Source: G965247775 sp965247775 (GTDB taxonomy: Bacteria; Chloroflexota; Dehalococcoidia; Bin125). From it: a DNA stretch of 64,000 nucleotides. A program made the translations under genes and the position numbers. The stretch spans positions 1,302,001-1,366,000 of the forward strand of contig OZ252031.1 of NCBI GenBank assembly GCA_965247775.1, read 5' to 3'. Numbering within the stretch: the stretch's first letter is position 1; each line of letters starts with the position of its first letter. Below the pieces are notes generated by a model, which was given only the letters and a program-made list of their open reading frames with translations, searched no databases and was not told the origin of the DNA. Shown piece after piece: positions 40,183 through 50,237 of this stretch.

Positions 40183-43023
40183 TCAGCTGTCCGAGTCGCC
40201 CGCCTTCGTCTTGCGGGCGGCTCGCTTGCGCGCCCCGCCCGCTTTCTTCGCGGCCGCCGTCCGTTTGCTCCCGCTGCGCTTGGCGGCCCGGCGCGCCCGT
40301 TTGGGCGAGGCGGCCCGTTCCGCGATCAGCGTCAGCGCTTGCTCCAGCGTCACCGTGGCCACGTCCAGCGCGCGCGGCAGGCTGGCGTTCGTTTCGCCGT
40401 CCGTGGCGTAGGGGCCGAAGCGCCCGTCCAGGACCCGCACCGCCCGCCCCGAGTCAGGATGCTCCCCCAACTCCCGCAGCACCCGCGACGACGCCCGCCG
40501 CCGGAACCCCGCGCTCTTCGGCTCCGCCAGCAGCTGCAGCGCCCGTTCCAACGTGATCGTGTAGACGTCGTCGCCTTCTCCCAGCGAACGCGTCTCCTTC
40601 TTCTCGGCCCCGCACTGGATGTACGGCCCAAAACGGCCGCTGGCCGCGATCACCGGCTCCCCGCTTTCCGGGTGAACCCCGAGGCTGCGCGGCAGCGATA
40701 GCCAGAACAGGGCGTCCTCCAGCGTGACCTCCTCCACCGCTTCCCCGCGCGGCACCGAGGCGCGCTTGGGGGCCTCGCTCCGCTTGCTGCCCGGCGGTGG
40801 GTTGGGGCCCAGTTGCACGTACGGCCCGTAGCGCCCGTTCTGCAGCAGCACCACAGCCCCGCTCTCGGGATCGTGGCCCAGCTCCCGCGGCCCCTCGGCC
40901 CGCTGCTCCAGTATCTCCACCGCCTTCTCCGCCGAGAGATCCGCCGGCGCCACGTCGGGCGGCAGCGACGCCGTGTGCCCGTCGCCCCCTTCCCCACGCT
41001 GCAAGTACGGCCCGAACTTCCCGATCCGCACGATGATCGGAGCGCCGCTCCCCGGGTCCTCCCCCACCCGAATCATCGGGAACGAGATCTCCGGCAGCTC
41101 CTTCTCGATCCGCCCCGCCAGCCCTTCGCCTTCACCCTCGCCGTAGTAGAACTCGCGCAGGTGCGAGACCGAATCCGTCTCCCCCCGCGCGATCGCGTCC
41201 AGCATCTCCTCCATCGCCGCGCTGAACTGCGGCTCTACCAGGTCCCGGAAGTGCCCCTCCAATAGGTCCGTAACGGCGAACGCCAGGAACGTGGGCACCA
41301 GCGCGTTCCCCTGCTTGAAGACGTAGCCACGATCTTGAATGGTGCTCAGAATGGCGGCGTACGTGCTCGGACGCCCCAACCCCTCTTCCTCCAGCTTGCG
41401 CACCAGCGACGCCTCCGTGTAGCGCGCCGGCGGCTGCGTCTCGTGGCGCTTCGGCTCGATCTCGCGCGGCTGCACCACCTCCCCCACCTCCACCTGCGGC
41501 AGCAGCCGCTCCGCCTCGCCGCTGGTGCTCTCCTCCCCCTCCGTCCGCTCGGCATAGACCCGCAGGAACCCCGCGAAGACCACCCGCTGCCCCCGCGCCT
41601 CGAAGATCGCCGGACCGTCCGCCAGCGGCGCCTCGATCTCCACCACGGTCCGCTCCAACTCCGCGTCGGCCATCTGGCTGGCCACGGTGCGCTGCCAGAT
41701 CAGCTCGTACAACCGCAGCTGATCCCGGTTGAGTACCCCGTGCAGGGAATCCGGCCGGCGACGCAGGTGCGTGGGTCGGATCGCTTCATGCGCCTCCTGC
41801 GCATTGCGCGAGCGCGTCCGGTATCGCCGCGCTCCGATCGAGAACTTTTCGCCGTACTCCCGCTCGATCAGCTCTTGCGCTTCCCCCAGCATCTCGTTCG
41901 CCAGCGTCACGGAGTCCGTCCGCATGTAGGTGATCAGGCCCTCGCGATCGGCCCCCAGGTCGACCCCCTCATACAGGCTCTGCGCCACTTGCATCGTTCG
42001 GCGCGCGCTGAATCCCAGCCGCCGGTTCGCTTCCTGCTGCAGCGTTGACGTGGTGAACGGCGCCGCCGGCCGCCGCGTCGCCGGGGAGGCGTCGACCTTC
42101 GTCACCGTCCACGGTGCCGCGACCCGCAGCCGCTCGACCAGGCCCTCCACCTCCCCCTGCGCCAGCACCCGCACCCCCTCGCTGCTCAGCAGGCCGCCGC
42201 GCGCGTCGAAGTCCCGCCCGCGCGCCAGGCGCGCCTCCCCCACACGACGCAGGATCGCCGGCAGCACCCCCCGCTCCGCGTCCAGCAGCGCCTCAACGTC
42301 CCAGTACACGGCCGTGTGGAAGGCCGCCCGTTCGCGCTCGCGTTGCACCGCCATCCGCACGGCCACGCTCTGCACCCGTCCCGCGGAGGTCCCCACGCGG
42401 ATCTTGCGCCAGAGCACCGGCGACAGGCTGTAGCCGAAGAGCCGGTCCAGGATCCGCCGCGACTCCTGCGCGTCCACCAAGTTCCGGTCCACCTCCCGCG
42501 GGCTCCGCAGCGCCTCGTCGATCGCCTCCGGCGTCACCTCATGAAAGACAATGCGCTCCACCGGCACCGTCGGCGCCAGCACCTCGCACAGGTGCCAGCC
42601 GATGCTCTCCCCCTCGCGGTCCTCGTCCGTCGCCAGCAGCAGCTTGTCGGCGCGCTTGAGTTCTCGCTTGAGCCGTCGCACGTGCGCGGCCTTATCGGTC
42701 GGCACGATGTAGACCGGCTCGAAGTCCTTCTCCACGTTGACGCCCAGCTCCGCCCAGGACTCCCCTTTAATCTCCTCCGGACGCTCCTCGGCCCGGCCCG
42801 GCAGGTCGCGGACGTGCCCGTAGGACGCGTCCACGACATAATCATCGCCCAGGAACCGGCCGATCGTCTCCGCCTTCGCCGGCGATTCCACGATCACCAG
42901 GCTCCGCTCCGCGCGCCCAGCCCGGGCTCGGGCACCGCCCTTCGTGGCCGCTTTCGCGCCCTGCTTGCCGCCGCGTTTGCGGGATCGGGTGGCCCGTTTC
43001 TTGGCCGCTTCAGCGTCCTTCAT
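40183..43023 (-). CDS. topA: DNA topoisomerase I
   Basis: The 946-residue type IA topoisomerase relaxes negative supercoils. After a basic 40-residue start, the TOPRIM domain (SLVIVESPAKAETIGRFLGD, LLATDEDREGESIGWHLCEV) carries the acidic triad. The catalytic Tyr is in EGLITYMRTDSVTLANEM. HEAIRPTH and ASLVRKLEEEGLGRPSTYA are family motifs. Instead of zinc ribbons, the C-terminus has repeated modules with GKFGPYLQRGEG, GRYGPYVQLG, GRFGPYIQCGAE and GRFGPYATDGET, then a Lys/Arg tail. That layout is typical of Actinobacteria and Chloroflexota. The start overlaps the dprA stop by one base (TGATG). Confidence 0.95.
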   Translation of the reverse strand: MKDAEAAKKRATRSRKRGGKQGAKAATKGGARARAGRAERSLVIVESPAKAETIGRFLGDDYVVDASYGHVRDLPGRAEERPEEIKGESWAELGVNVEKDFEPVYIVPTDKAAHVRRLKRELKRADKLLLATDEDREGESIGWHLCEVLAPTVPVERIVFHEVTPEAIDEALRSPREVDRNLVDAQESRRILDRLFGYSLSPVLWRKIRVGTSAGRVQSVAVRMAVQRERERAAFHTAVYWDVEALLDAERGVLPAILRRVGEARLARGRDFDARGGLLSSEGVRVLAQGEVEGLVERLRVAAPWTVTKVDASPATRRPAAPFTTSTLQQEANRRLGFSARRTMQVAQSLYEGVDLGADREGLITYMRTDSVTLANEMLGEAQELIEREYGEKFSIGARRYRTRSRNAQEAHEAIRPTHLRRRPDSLHGVLNRDQLRLYELIWQRTVASQMADAELERTVVEIEAPLADGPAIFEARGQRVVFAGFLRVYAERTEGEESTSGEAERLLPQVEVGEVVQPREIEPKRHETQPPARYTEASLVRKLEEEGLGRPSTYAAILSTIQDRGYVFKQGNALVPTFLAFAVTDLLEGHFRDLVEPQFSAAMEEMLDAIARGETDSVSHLREFYYGEGEGEGLAGRIEKELPEISFPMIRVGEDPGSGAPIIVRIGKFGPYLQRGEGGDGHTASLPPDVAPADLSAEKAVEILEQRAEGPRELGHDPESGAVVLLQNGRYGPYVQLGPNPPPGSKRSEAPKRASVPRGEAVEEVTLEDALFWLSLPRSLGVHPESGEPVIAASGRFGPYIQCGAEKKETRSLGEGDDVYTITLERALQLLAEPKSAGFRRRASSRVLRELGEHPDSGRAVRVLDGRFGPYATDGETNASLPRALDVATVTLEQALTLIAERAASPKRARRAAKRSGSKRTAAAKKAGGARKRAARKTKAGDSDS

Positions 43024-44177
43024 CAGCGCCTGACATAGGTCATCGGCCCGACCTGCCTGACGAGCCCCTTCATTTCGAGCATAGCCAGGGTGCTGCTCAC
43101 GGTCGAAGCGGGTAGCCCCGCCAAGCGCACGGCCTCGTCGATGTGCAGCGGCTCCGGCCCCACGTGCTCCAGCACGGCCGCCTGCGTCGGGTCCTCCGGG
43201 ATGATCGCCGACAGCTCCAGCTGCTGCTCCACCATCTGCAGGTTCAGCTCCTCCAGAATGTCGCCCACCTCCGTCACCAGCTTCGCCATCCCCTGCTGGA
43301 TCAGGGCGTTGCAGGCCTTGCTCGTGGGGGAGGTGATGCGCCCCGGCACGGCGAACACTTCCCGGTTCTGCTCGTTCGCCCAGTTCGCCGTGTGCAGCGC
43401 CCCTGACCCCTCCCCTGCCTCCACAATCAACGTCCCCAGCGTCAGCCCCGCAATGATCCGATTGCGCCGCGGGAAGTAATCCGCCTTGGGCCGGATCCCC
43501 AGCGCCTGCTCGCTGATCACCGCCCCCTGCGCGGCGATCCGACGCGCCAGCCCCGCGTGCTCCGCCGGATACACGATGTCCAGCCCGCAGGCCTGCACCG
43601 CCAGCGTCCGCCCCCCCGACTCCAGCGCCGCCGTGTGCGCGATCCCGTCCACCCCCCGCGCCAGCCCGCTCACCACCGTGATCCCGTTCGCCGCCAGATC
43701 CTGGCTCAGCGTCTCCGTCACCTGGCGCCCGTAGGGGGACACGCGCCGCGTCCCTACCACCGCCACCGACCAATCGTCCACCTCCTCGATCGCCCCTCGC
43801 ACGAACAGCACCGGCGGCGGGTCGTAGATCTCGCGCAGGCGCGCCGGATACGCCTCGTCGTGCCAGGTGTAGGCCTGGATCCCGGCCCGCTCCACTTGTG
43901 CCGCCTCCTCCTCCGGGTCCACGCGGCCGCGCGCCTGCTGCAACGACCGCCGCGTGGCCCCATCCAGGCCGGCGGCCTTCAGCTCCCCGTCCGGCGCGCG
44001 CCACATCTCCGCGGCGGAGCCAAAGTGGGCCTCCAACAGCTCCATCCGCTTCGCGCCGATACGCGGCACCCGCGCCAGCGCCAGCCAGTACGGCAGGTCG
44101 GCCTGTGGCATCTCGTCCCCGGCCCCCGGCCCCGGTGCCTCTCCGACCTCCAGCGGCCTCTCCGTTTCCGCAGGCAC
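43023..44177 (-). CDS. dprA: DNA-processing protein DprA
   Basis: The 384-residue protein loads RecA on incoming single-stranded DNA in transformation. An N-terminal HhH/SAM-like region (YWLALARVPRIGAKRMELLE) precedes the Rossmann domain (VAVVGTRRVSPYGRQVTETL, TVVSGLARGVDGIAHTAALE, PRRNRIIAGLTLGTLIVEAG). The C-terminal DprA winged helix follows (VGPEPLHIDEAVRLAGLPAS then TVSSTLAMLEMKGLVRQVG). The dprA-topA order is widespread. Confidence 0.95.
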   Translation of the reverse strand: MPAETERPLEVGEAPGPGAGDEMPQADLPYWLALARVPRIGAKRMELLEAHFGSAAEMWRAPDGELKAAGLDGATRRSLQQARGRVDPEEEAAQVERAGIQAYTWHDEAYPARLREIYDPPPVLFVRGAIEEVDDWSVAVVGTRRVSPYGRQVTETLSQDLAANGITVVSGLARGVDGIAHTAALESGGRTLAVQACGLDIVYPAEHAGLARRIAAQGAVISEQALGIRPKADYFPRRNRIIAGLTLGTLIVEAGEGSGALHTANWANEQNREVFAVPGRITSPTSKACNALIQQGMAKLVTEVGDILEELNLQMVEQQLELSAIIPEDPTQAAVLEHVGPEPLHIDEAVRLAGLPASTVSSTLAMLEMKGLVRQVGPMTYVRR

Positions 44178-44178
44178 C

Positions 44179-45492
44179 TTACGAGGCCGTCAGCCTCTCG
44201 TCACGGGCCCTGCCCTCGCCCGACCCGGGAGCGCCTGCCACCAGCCCCGGGATCTGCCGCGCGCGCACCCGTTCAATGCGCCGCCCCTCCATGCGCAGCA
44301 CCGTCAGCAGCAGGCCGTTCACCCGAACCTCGTCCCCCACCACCGGGATCTTGCCCAGCCGATCCACGACGAACCCCGCGATCGTGTCCAGGTCCTCCCC
44401 CTCCACCCGATAGCCGAACAACTCGCTCAGACTGGCCGTCGGCGCGCCCCCCGCCAGGATCGCCTCCCGCTCCGACACCCGCACCACTGGAGACGCCGTG
44501 TAGCGGTCGTACTCGTCCTCGATCTCCCCCACGATCTCCTCCAGCAGGTCCTCGATCGTGACGATCCCCGCCGTCCCGCCGTACTCGTCCAGCACGATCG
44601 CCATGTGGACTCGCAGCGCCCGGAACTCCGCTAGCAGCTCGTCAATGAGCTTGGTCTCCGGCACCAGCAGCGGCTTGCGCATCAGATCGCGCACCGGCGG
44701 CTCCTGCCCCGCCAGCAAAGTGGCCAGCGCGTCCTTCGCGTAGAGCACGCCGATGATGTTGTCGATGCCGCCCTCGTAGACGGGAACGCGCGAGTAGCCG
44801 TGATCCACGGCCACCTGGGCCGCCGCGCGCGCGCTCAGGTCGGCCCCCACCGCCACGACGTCCGGCCGCGGCACCATCGCCTCCCGCACCGCCGTGTCGC
44901 CGATCTCCACCACCCGCCGGATCATCGCCCGCTCCTCCTCCTCGATCTCCTCCTCGCCCTCCTCCAGCAGCACCTCCAGCTCCGTGGGCTCTGGCGCATG
45001 CTCGTCCTGCCCCGCCCGGAAGCGACTCACCAGCACCGCCGGCGCCTCCAAGATCGTGGCGGGAATCAGGAACACGCTATCCAGCGCGTCCATCGTCCGC
45101 GCGAAAAAGAGCCCGTACCCCTCCGGGCTCGACTGCGCCAGCCGCCGCGGAACCGCTTGCGTCAGCCCGGCCGTCACCGCCGCCACGACTCCGGTCAGCG
45201 TCACTGCTTCCCAGCTGAACCCCGCCTCTCGAATCACGATGTACTCCGCCGCCCCCAGCCCAGTCATCACGGCCAGCGTCCGCCCCACCGCGAACGAACC
45301 CAACGCGCTCTCCCGGTTTTGCGTGATGCGCTGCAGCCGCTGGCGACGCGGATCGCCCGGATCACGGCTCAGCAACAGCCGCGCCCGCGACCGGCTCAAC
45401 CCCACGACGCCCGCCTCCGCGATCGCCTCCAGTGCCAGCAGCCCGAACGCCAGCAGCAGGATTACCAGCGCGACCACGGAGCCCCCGCTCAC
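44179..45492 (-). CDS. CNNM/CBS/CorC-domain membrane protein (hemolysin C-like)
   Basis: The 437-residue protein has an N-terminal CNNM (DUF21) membrane domain (VVALVILLLAFGLLALEAIA and later helices near residues 65-105). Two CBS domains follow (AMVPRPDVVAVGADLSARAA and VRDLMRKPLLVPETKLIDEL). A CorC_HlyC domain ends it (GYRVEGEDLDTIAGFVVDRL then GKIPVVGDEVRVNGLLLTVL). The family is linked to magnesium or cobalt transport; transport here is inference. GTIEDLLEEIVGEIEDEYD-like sequence (VTIEDLLEEIVGEIEDEYDR) is the usual junction. Its ATG overlaps glmU by four bases. Confidence 0.9.
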   Translation of the reverse strand: MSGGSVVALVILLLAFGLLALEAIAEAGVVGLSRSRARLLLSRDPGDPRRQRLQRITQNRESALGSFAVGRTLAVMTGLGAAEYIVIREAGFSWEAVTLTGVVAAVTAGLTQAVPRRLAQSSPEGYGLFFARTMDALDSVFLIPATILEAPAVLVSRFRAGQDEHAPEPTELEVLLEEGEEEIEEEERAMIRRVVEIGDTAVREAMVPRPDVVAVGADLSARAAAQVAVDHGYSRVPVYEGGIDNIIGVLYAKDALATLLAGQEPPVRDLMRKPLLVPETKLIDELLAEFRALRVHMAIVLDEYGGTAGIVTIEDLLEEIVGEIEDEYDRYTASPVVRVSEREAILAGGAPTASLSELFGYRVEGEDLDTIAGFVVDRLGKIPVVGDEVRVNGLLLTVLRMEGRRIERVRARQIPGLVAGAPGSGEGRARDERLTAS

Positions 45493-46943
45493 GGCTGCAC
45501 CGCCGTCGGCTCCTCGGCCGCCGCCCCGCTGCCGCCGCGCCGCCCTGCGCGGGCTGGGTGCCCCACCACCCGCGCCCCGGCCGGCACGTCCCGGTTGACG
45601 ACGGCGCCCGCCCCGGTGGCGCTGTCGTCGCCCAGCGTCACGGGCGCGATCAGCAACGTGTCGCTGCCGATGAACACCCGCTCACCGATCACCGTGCGCT
45701 GCTTCTCCCGCCCATCGAAATTGCATGTGATCGCCCCCGCCCCAACGTTGCTCTCCGCCCCGACCTCCGCGTCCCCCACATAGGAGAAGTGCCCCATCAT
45801 CACGCCGCGGTGCAGGTGCGATTCCTTCACCTCGGCGTGCGTGCCAATGTAGACGCCGTCGTCCAGGACGGCGCCTTCGCGCAGCGTGCTGAAGGGCCCC
45901 ACCTCCACGCCGTCGCCCAGCACCGCCCCCGTCGCGGCGCACTGCCTCAGCACGCAGCCAGCCCCGCTGCGCGTGTCCTGCAGCACCGCGTTGGGCCCCA
46001 CCACGTTCTCCCGCCCCAGCACGGTGTGCCCCCGCAGGTGGCTGCCGGGCTCAATCCGGCAGTCCTCGCCGATCACGACGTCCGCGTCGATGTAGGTGCT
46101 CCCCGGATCGACGATCGTCACGCCCGCGTCCAGCCAGCGCTCCGTGATCCGCCGCCGCAGCGCTCTCTCGGCCCCCACTAGGTCGCGCCGGCTCTCGACG
46201 CTCAGCGGCCCGTCCGACGCTTCCACTGTCACGGCGACCGCGCCTCCCGCCGCCGCCGCCCGCGCCACGACGTCCGTCAGGTAGATCTCACCCGAAGCGC
46301 TCGCCGGCAGCGATTCCAACGTCGTCCACAGCCAGGCGGCCTCGGCCCGGTAGAGCCCCACGTTGACCTCGTCGATGGCCGCCGTCTCCGCGTCGGCGGC
46401 GGCCTCCTCCACCACGCCGATCAGGCGTTCCCCCTCCCGACGCACCCGCCCCAGCCCGCTCGGGTCGGGCACCCGGCTCGCGGCCAGCGCGATCTCCGCC
46501 GACGGCGCCGCGCACACGGCGCGCACGTCCTCCGCGCTCAACAGCGCCAGGTCACCGTTCACGATCAGCAGCGGCCCCCGCGCCACGGCCGCCCGAGCCT
46601 GCAGCGCCGAATGCCCCGTGCCCCGCGCCTCGTCCTGGTGGACGAATTCCAGCGCTAGGCCCTCCGGCGCGCTGCTCTCGGCCGCGGCCCGCACCTGCGC
46701 CTCGCCGTAGCCCGTCACGACGACCGCGCGCCCTACGCCCCCGGCCCACAGCGCATGCAGCACATGCCCCAGCATCGGCCGCCCTGCCACAGCGTGTAGC
46801 ACCTTGGGCAGGCGCGACCGCATCCGCGTCCCGCGTCCCGCCGCAAGGACCACGGCCACCACGACCGCATGCGCGCTCGAATGATGGTCGTCCGGGTCCG
46901 GACTGGGAGGTTGGTCGGAATCCGCGGAGTCCGTGCTGCCCAC
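45489..46943 (-). CDS. glmU: Bifunctional GlcNAc-1-P uridyltransferase/acetyltransferase GlmU
   Basis: The 484-residue enzyme completes UDP-GlcNAc synthesis from the product of glmS and glmM. The N-terminal nucleotidyltransferase has VVLAAGRGTRMRSRLPKVLH and INGDL-like VNGDLALLSAEDVRAV. The C-terminal left-handed beta helix has hexapeptides, with YVGDAEVGAESNVGAGAITC then NFDGREKQRTVIGERVFIGS, including the acetyl-transfer residues. An Asp/Ser/Pro-rich 28-residue start is extra. GTG 46943 has AGGAG seven bases upstream. Confidence 0.93.
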   Translation of the reverse strand: MGSTDSADSDQPPSPDPDDHHSSAHAVVVAVVLAAGRGTRMRSRLPKVLHAVAGRPMLGHVLHALWAGGVGRAVVVTGYGEAQVRAAAESSAPEGLALEFVHQDEARGTGHSALQARAAVARGPLLIVNGDLALLSAEDVRAVCAAPSAEIALAASRVPDPSGLGRVRREGERLIGVVEEAAADAETAAIDEVNVGLYRAEAAWLWTTLESLPASASGEIYLTDVVARAAAAGGAVAVTVEASDGPLSVESRRDLVGAERALRRRITERWLDAGVTIVDPGSTYIDADVVIGEDCRIEPGSHLRGHTVLGRENVVGPNAVLQDTRSGAGCVLRQCAATGAVLGDGVEVGPFSTLREGAVLDDGVYIGTHAEVKESHLHRGVMMGHFSYVGDAEVGAESNVGAGAITCNFDGREKQRTVIGERVFIGSDTLLIAPVTLGDDSATGAGAVVNRDVPAGARVVGHPARAGRRGGSGAAAEEPTAVQP

Positions 46944-47041
46944 CGATGCTCCTCAGGCGGCCCGCAGCCGCCCTCCCTCTCGCGGCCCGCCGGGCCGCGG
47001 GTGCCCGCACGGCCATGGAATCCGCCGGCGGGTACAAAGCG

Positions 47042-47071
47042 ACCGTAGAAAGCGCCCCCCAGCCCTGTCAA
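47042..47071 (-). promoter_or_regulatory. glmU operon promoter
   Basis: On the minus strand TTGACA (47071-47066) and TACGGT (47047-47042) are 18 bp apart. The leader to the glmU start is about 90 bases. It is divergent from alaS. Confidence 0.55.
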
Positions 47072-47106
47072 CCGCGGGCGATCCCGGAGATCGTCGGGCG
47101 CCTTCC

Positions 47107-47112
47107 TATACT
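47107..47112 (+). promoter_or_regulatory. -10 box upstream of alaS
   Basis: TATACT lies 33 bases before ATG 47146. No convincing -35 was found. GGGAGAG at 47132-47138 is a ribosome binding site. Confidence 0.35.
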
Positions 47113-47145
47113 GGCCCCCGAGGGTTCCGGCCGGGAGAGCGCCAG

Positions 47146-50040
47146 ATGGAAGCGGACTGTATTCGCCGCACTTTCAGCGACTTCTTCGTTGGCCACGACC
47201 ACCAACCCGTCGCCAGCGCCCCTCTGGTCGCCCCCGGCGACCCCACCCTCCTCTTCACCAGCGCCGGCATGGTCCCCTTCAAGCCCTTCTTCCTCGGCCA
47301 AGCCGAGCCGCCCCACCCCCGCCTGACCTCCACCCAAAAGTGCTTCCGCACCACTGACATTGACGAGGTCGGCGACGAATCGCACCTCACCTTCTTTGAG
47401 ATGATGGGCAACTTCTCCCTCGGCGATTACTTCAAAGCCGAGGCCCAGGCCTGGGCCTGGGACCTCGTCACCGACACCCTCGCCGTCCCCCCCGACCGCC
47501 TTGTCACCACCGTCTTCCTCGACGACGACGACGCCTACGACAACTGGCGCAAGCTGGGCGTCCCCGCCGAGCGCATTTTCCGCTACGGCGAGGCCCAGGG
47601 GAACTACTGGTCCGCCGGCGTCAACGGGCCCTGCGGTCCCTGCTCCGAGATCCACTACGACCTCCGTCCCGCCGCCGATCAGCCCGGCCCCGCCGGCGAC
47701 GAGTCCCGCTACCTCGAAATCTGGAACCTTGTCTTTATGCAATTCCTCCAGCAGGAGGACGGCAGCAAGACCCCCCTCCCCGCCCAGAACATCGACACCG
47801 GCGCCGGCCTCGAGCGCTGGGCCATGATGCTCCAGAACGTGCCCACCCTCTACGAGACCGACCTCTTCGCCCCCCTCCTCGACTACGTCGCCGAGCGCGC
47901 CCGCCGCGACTACGCCGCCGCCTCCGCCCGCGAGCAGGCGGCGCTGCGTGTCGTCGTCGAGCACGGTCGTGCCATGACCTTCCTCGTCTCGGACGGCGTC
48001 CTCCCCAGCAACGAGGGCCGCGGCTCCGTCCTCCGCCGCCTCATCCGGCGTGCCCTCTATATGGCGCATACGCTCGGCATACAGGAGCCCCTCCTCGTCG
48101 ATGTCGCCGCCCAGGTCCGCGACCGCATGGGCGCCGCCTACCCCGAGGTGAACGACCAGGCCAAGCTCGTCGACGGCATCCTCGCCCAGGAGGAGCAGCG
48201 CTTCCGCCGCACCCTGGAGACCGGCCAGCAGCTCCTGGAAGAGCAGACCATCCCCCTCAAGCGCTCCTTGCACGCCGTCAGCGAGCCCTTCCGCGAGCGC
48301 ATCCGCTCCCTCGGCGCCCGTCCCGACGCCCTCACCTCCGCCGCCACCGAGTGGCGCCGCGACCTCGCCGCCGCCGTGCGGGCCTTCCCCGACCTCCGCA
48401 ACCGCACCCTTGGCGAGGTCTCACGCGGCCTCGCCCTGGAGCCCGTCGAACAGCTCCTGCTGGAGGCAGGCTCTTTGCAGGAAGCCGCCATCGCCGAGCT
48501 GATCCAGCGCCAGGAGGCCTCCACCACCGCCGTCGCCGGCGCCGAGGCCTTCGTCCTTTACGACACCTACGGCTTCCCCATGGAACTCACCCGCGAGGTC
48601 GCCCGGGGGGCGGGCCTCACCCTCGACGAGGCCGGCTTCGAGGCCGCCATGGCCGAGCAACGCGCCCGCGGCCAAGCCGCCTCCGAGTTCCGCGACGACG
48701 CCGAGGAGCGCCTCTTCGCCGCCATCAGCGGCCGTAGCGACTTCCTCGGCTACGACACCGTCGCAGCGGAGGGCCACGTCATCGGCCTCGTCCTCGACCG
48801 CCGGCGCGTCGAGCGCGCCGAGGCCGGCGCCGCCGTCGAAGTCGTCCTCGACCGCACCCCCTTCTATCCCGAGGGCGGCGGCCAGCAGGGCGACGCCGGC
48901 CGCCTGCTCGCTTCCGGCGGCGAGGTGACCGTGCGTGACACGCAAGCCCGCGGCGACCTCATCGGCCACATCGGCGAGGTCGCCTCCGGCGCGATCGCCC
49001 TCGGCGGCACCGTCCAGGCCGCCGTCGACCTCGAACGACGCCAGGGCCTGATGCGCAACCACACCGCCACCCACCTTCTGCACGCCGCCCTCCGCGCCGT
49101 CCTCGGTGAGCAGGTCCGCCAGGCCGGCTCCCTCGTCGCCCCCGACCGTCTCCGCTTCGATTACACCCAGCCCGAAGCGCCCAGCCCCCAGCAACTCGCC
49201 GAGGTCCAGGCCCTCGTCGCCGCCCGCATCCGCGACGATCTCCCCGTCGGCACCGACGAGATGCCCTACGAGCGCGCCCTCGAAACCGGCGCCATGGCCA
49301 TCTTCGGCGAGAAGTACGCCACCGATGTCCGTGTCGTCCAGATCTGCGACCCCGCCCCCCACGTCCACGACTGCTTCAGCAAGGAACTCTGCGGCGGCAC
49401 GCACGCCCCTGCCACCGGTTTCGTCGGCGATTTCCAGATCGTCGCCGAGGGCAGCGTCGGCGCCGGCCTCCGCCGCATCGAGGCCCGCACCGGCGCCCAG
49501 GCTGAGCACTGGCAGCGTGACCGCCTCGCCCTCCTCCAAGCCACCGCCGATCTGCTCCGCATCCCGCCCGATCAGGTGCCGCAGCGCGTTCGCGTGCTCC
49601 AGGAGGAGTTGGAGCAGGCCCGCCGCCGCCTCGCCGCCGTCGAGCGCGAGGCCGGTGCCGCCTCCGCCGCTTCCCTGGCCGACTCCAGCCGGGAGGTGGC
49701 CGGCATCCCCCTCGCCGTCGGCCGCATCGAAGTCGAGTCCGGCGACGGCTTGCGCCAGGCCGGCGATGAAGTCCGCCGCCGCCTCGGCAGCGGCGTCATC
49801 GTGCTCGGCACCGTCGCCAACGGACGCCCCCAGTTCCTCTCCATGGTCACCGCTGACCTCGTCGACCGCGGCCTTCACGCGGGCAACCTTATCAAGGAGG
49901 TCGCCCGCATCGCCGGCGGCGGCGGCGGCGGCCGCCCCGAGATGGCTCAGGCCGGCGGCAAGGATGCCAGCAAGGTCAATGACGCCCTTGCGGCCGTCCC
50001 CGGCATTCTGGAGCGACTCATCGCGAAGTCGGCACCTTAG
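47146..50040 (+). CDS. alaS: Alanyl-tRNA synthetase
   Basis: The 964-residue enzyme charges tRNA-Ala. Class II motifs are in LLFTSAGMVPFKPFFLGQAE, HLTFFEMMGNFSLGDYFKAE and NTGAGLERW-like DTGAGLERWAMMLQNVPTLY. The editing domain has zinc-binding HTATHLLHAAL and CGGTHAPATGFVGDF. The C-Ala DHHA1 domain with GGGGGGRPEMAQAGG ends it. It is longer than the usual 870-890: about 100 residues lie between EEQTIPLKRSL (residue about 365) and VLYDTYGFPMELTREV (about 468), where relatives have roughly 30. The insert contains FRERIRSLGARPDALTSAAT and is helical. Confidence 0.95.
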   Translation: MEADCIRRTFSDFFVGHDHQPVASAPLVAPGDPTLLFTSAGMVPFKPFFLGQAEPPHPRLTSTQKCFRTTDIDEVGDESHLTFFEMMGNFSLGDYFKAEAQAWAWDLVTDTLAVPPDRLVTTVFLDDDDAYDNWRKLGVPAERIFRYGEAQGNYWSAGVNGPCGPCSEIHYDLRPAADQPGPAGDESRYLEIWNLVFMQFLQQEDGSKTPLPAQNIDTGAGLERWAMMLQNVPTLYETDLFAPLLDYVAERARRDYAAASAREQAALRVVVEHGRAMTFLVSDGVLPSNEGRGSVLRRLIRRALYMAHTLGIQEPLLVDVAAQVRDRMGAAYPEVNDQAKLVDGILAQEEQRFRRTLETGQQLLEEQTIPLKRSLHAVSEPFRERIRSLGARPDALTSAATEWRRDLAAAVRAFPDLRNRTLGEVSRGLALEPVEQLLLEAGSLQEAAIAELIQRQEASTTAVAGAEAFVLYDTYGFPMELTREVARGAGLTLDEAGFEAAMAEQRARGQAASEFRDDAEERLFAAISGRSDFLGYDTVAAEGHVIGLVLDRRRVERAEAGAAVEVVLDRTPFYPEGGGQQGDAGRLLASGGEVTVRDTQARGDLIGHIGEVASGAIALGGTVQAAVDLERRQGLMRNHTATHLLHAALRAVLGEQVRQAGSLVAPDRLRFDYTQPEAPSPQQLAEVQALVAARIRDDLPVGTDEMPYERALETGAMAIFGEKYATDVRVVQICDPAPHVHDCFSKELCGGTHAPATGFVGDFQIVAEGSVGAGLRRIEARTGAQAEHWQRDRLALLQATADLLRIPPDQVPQRVRVLQEELEQARRRLAAVEREAGAASAASLADSSREVAGIPLAVGRIEVESGDGLRQAGDEVRRRLGSGVIVLGTVANGRPQFLSMVTADLVDRGLHAGNLIKEVARIAGGGGGGRPEMAQAGGKDASKVNDALAAVPGILERLIAKSAP

Positions 50041-50237
50041 CCGCCCCGGAGCGCCGGATCTCCCGCCACGCCCCCCACGGCCCGGTTCGATATGCTGAGC
50101 GGCGGCGGGGTGGCGCTGGTGTTCATCGATGCGGATTCAAGGGCGCCGTACGAGGCAATTCCGAAGCCGGCCAGCAACACGAGTTGAACGCGCCCCCTCG
50201 CGCGGAGCCATGGCATGACCCCCAGTGGAGCCGCGCC

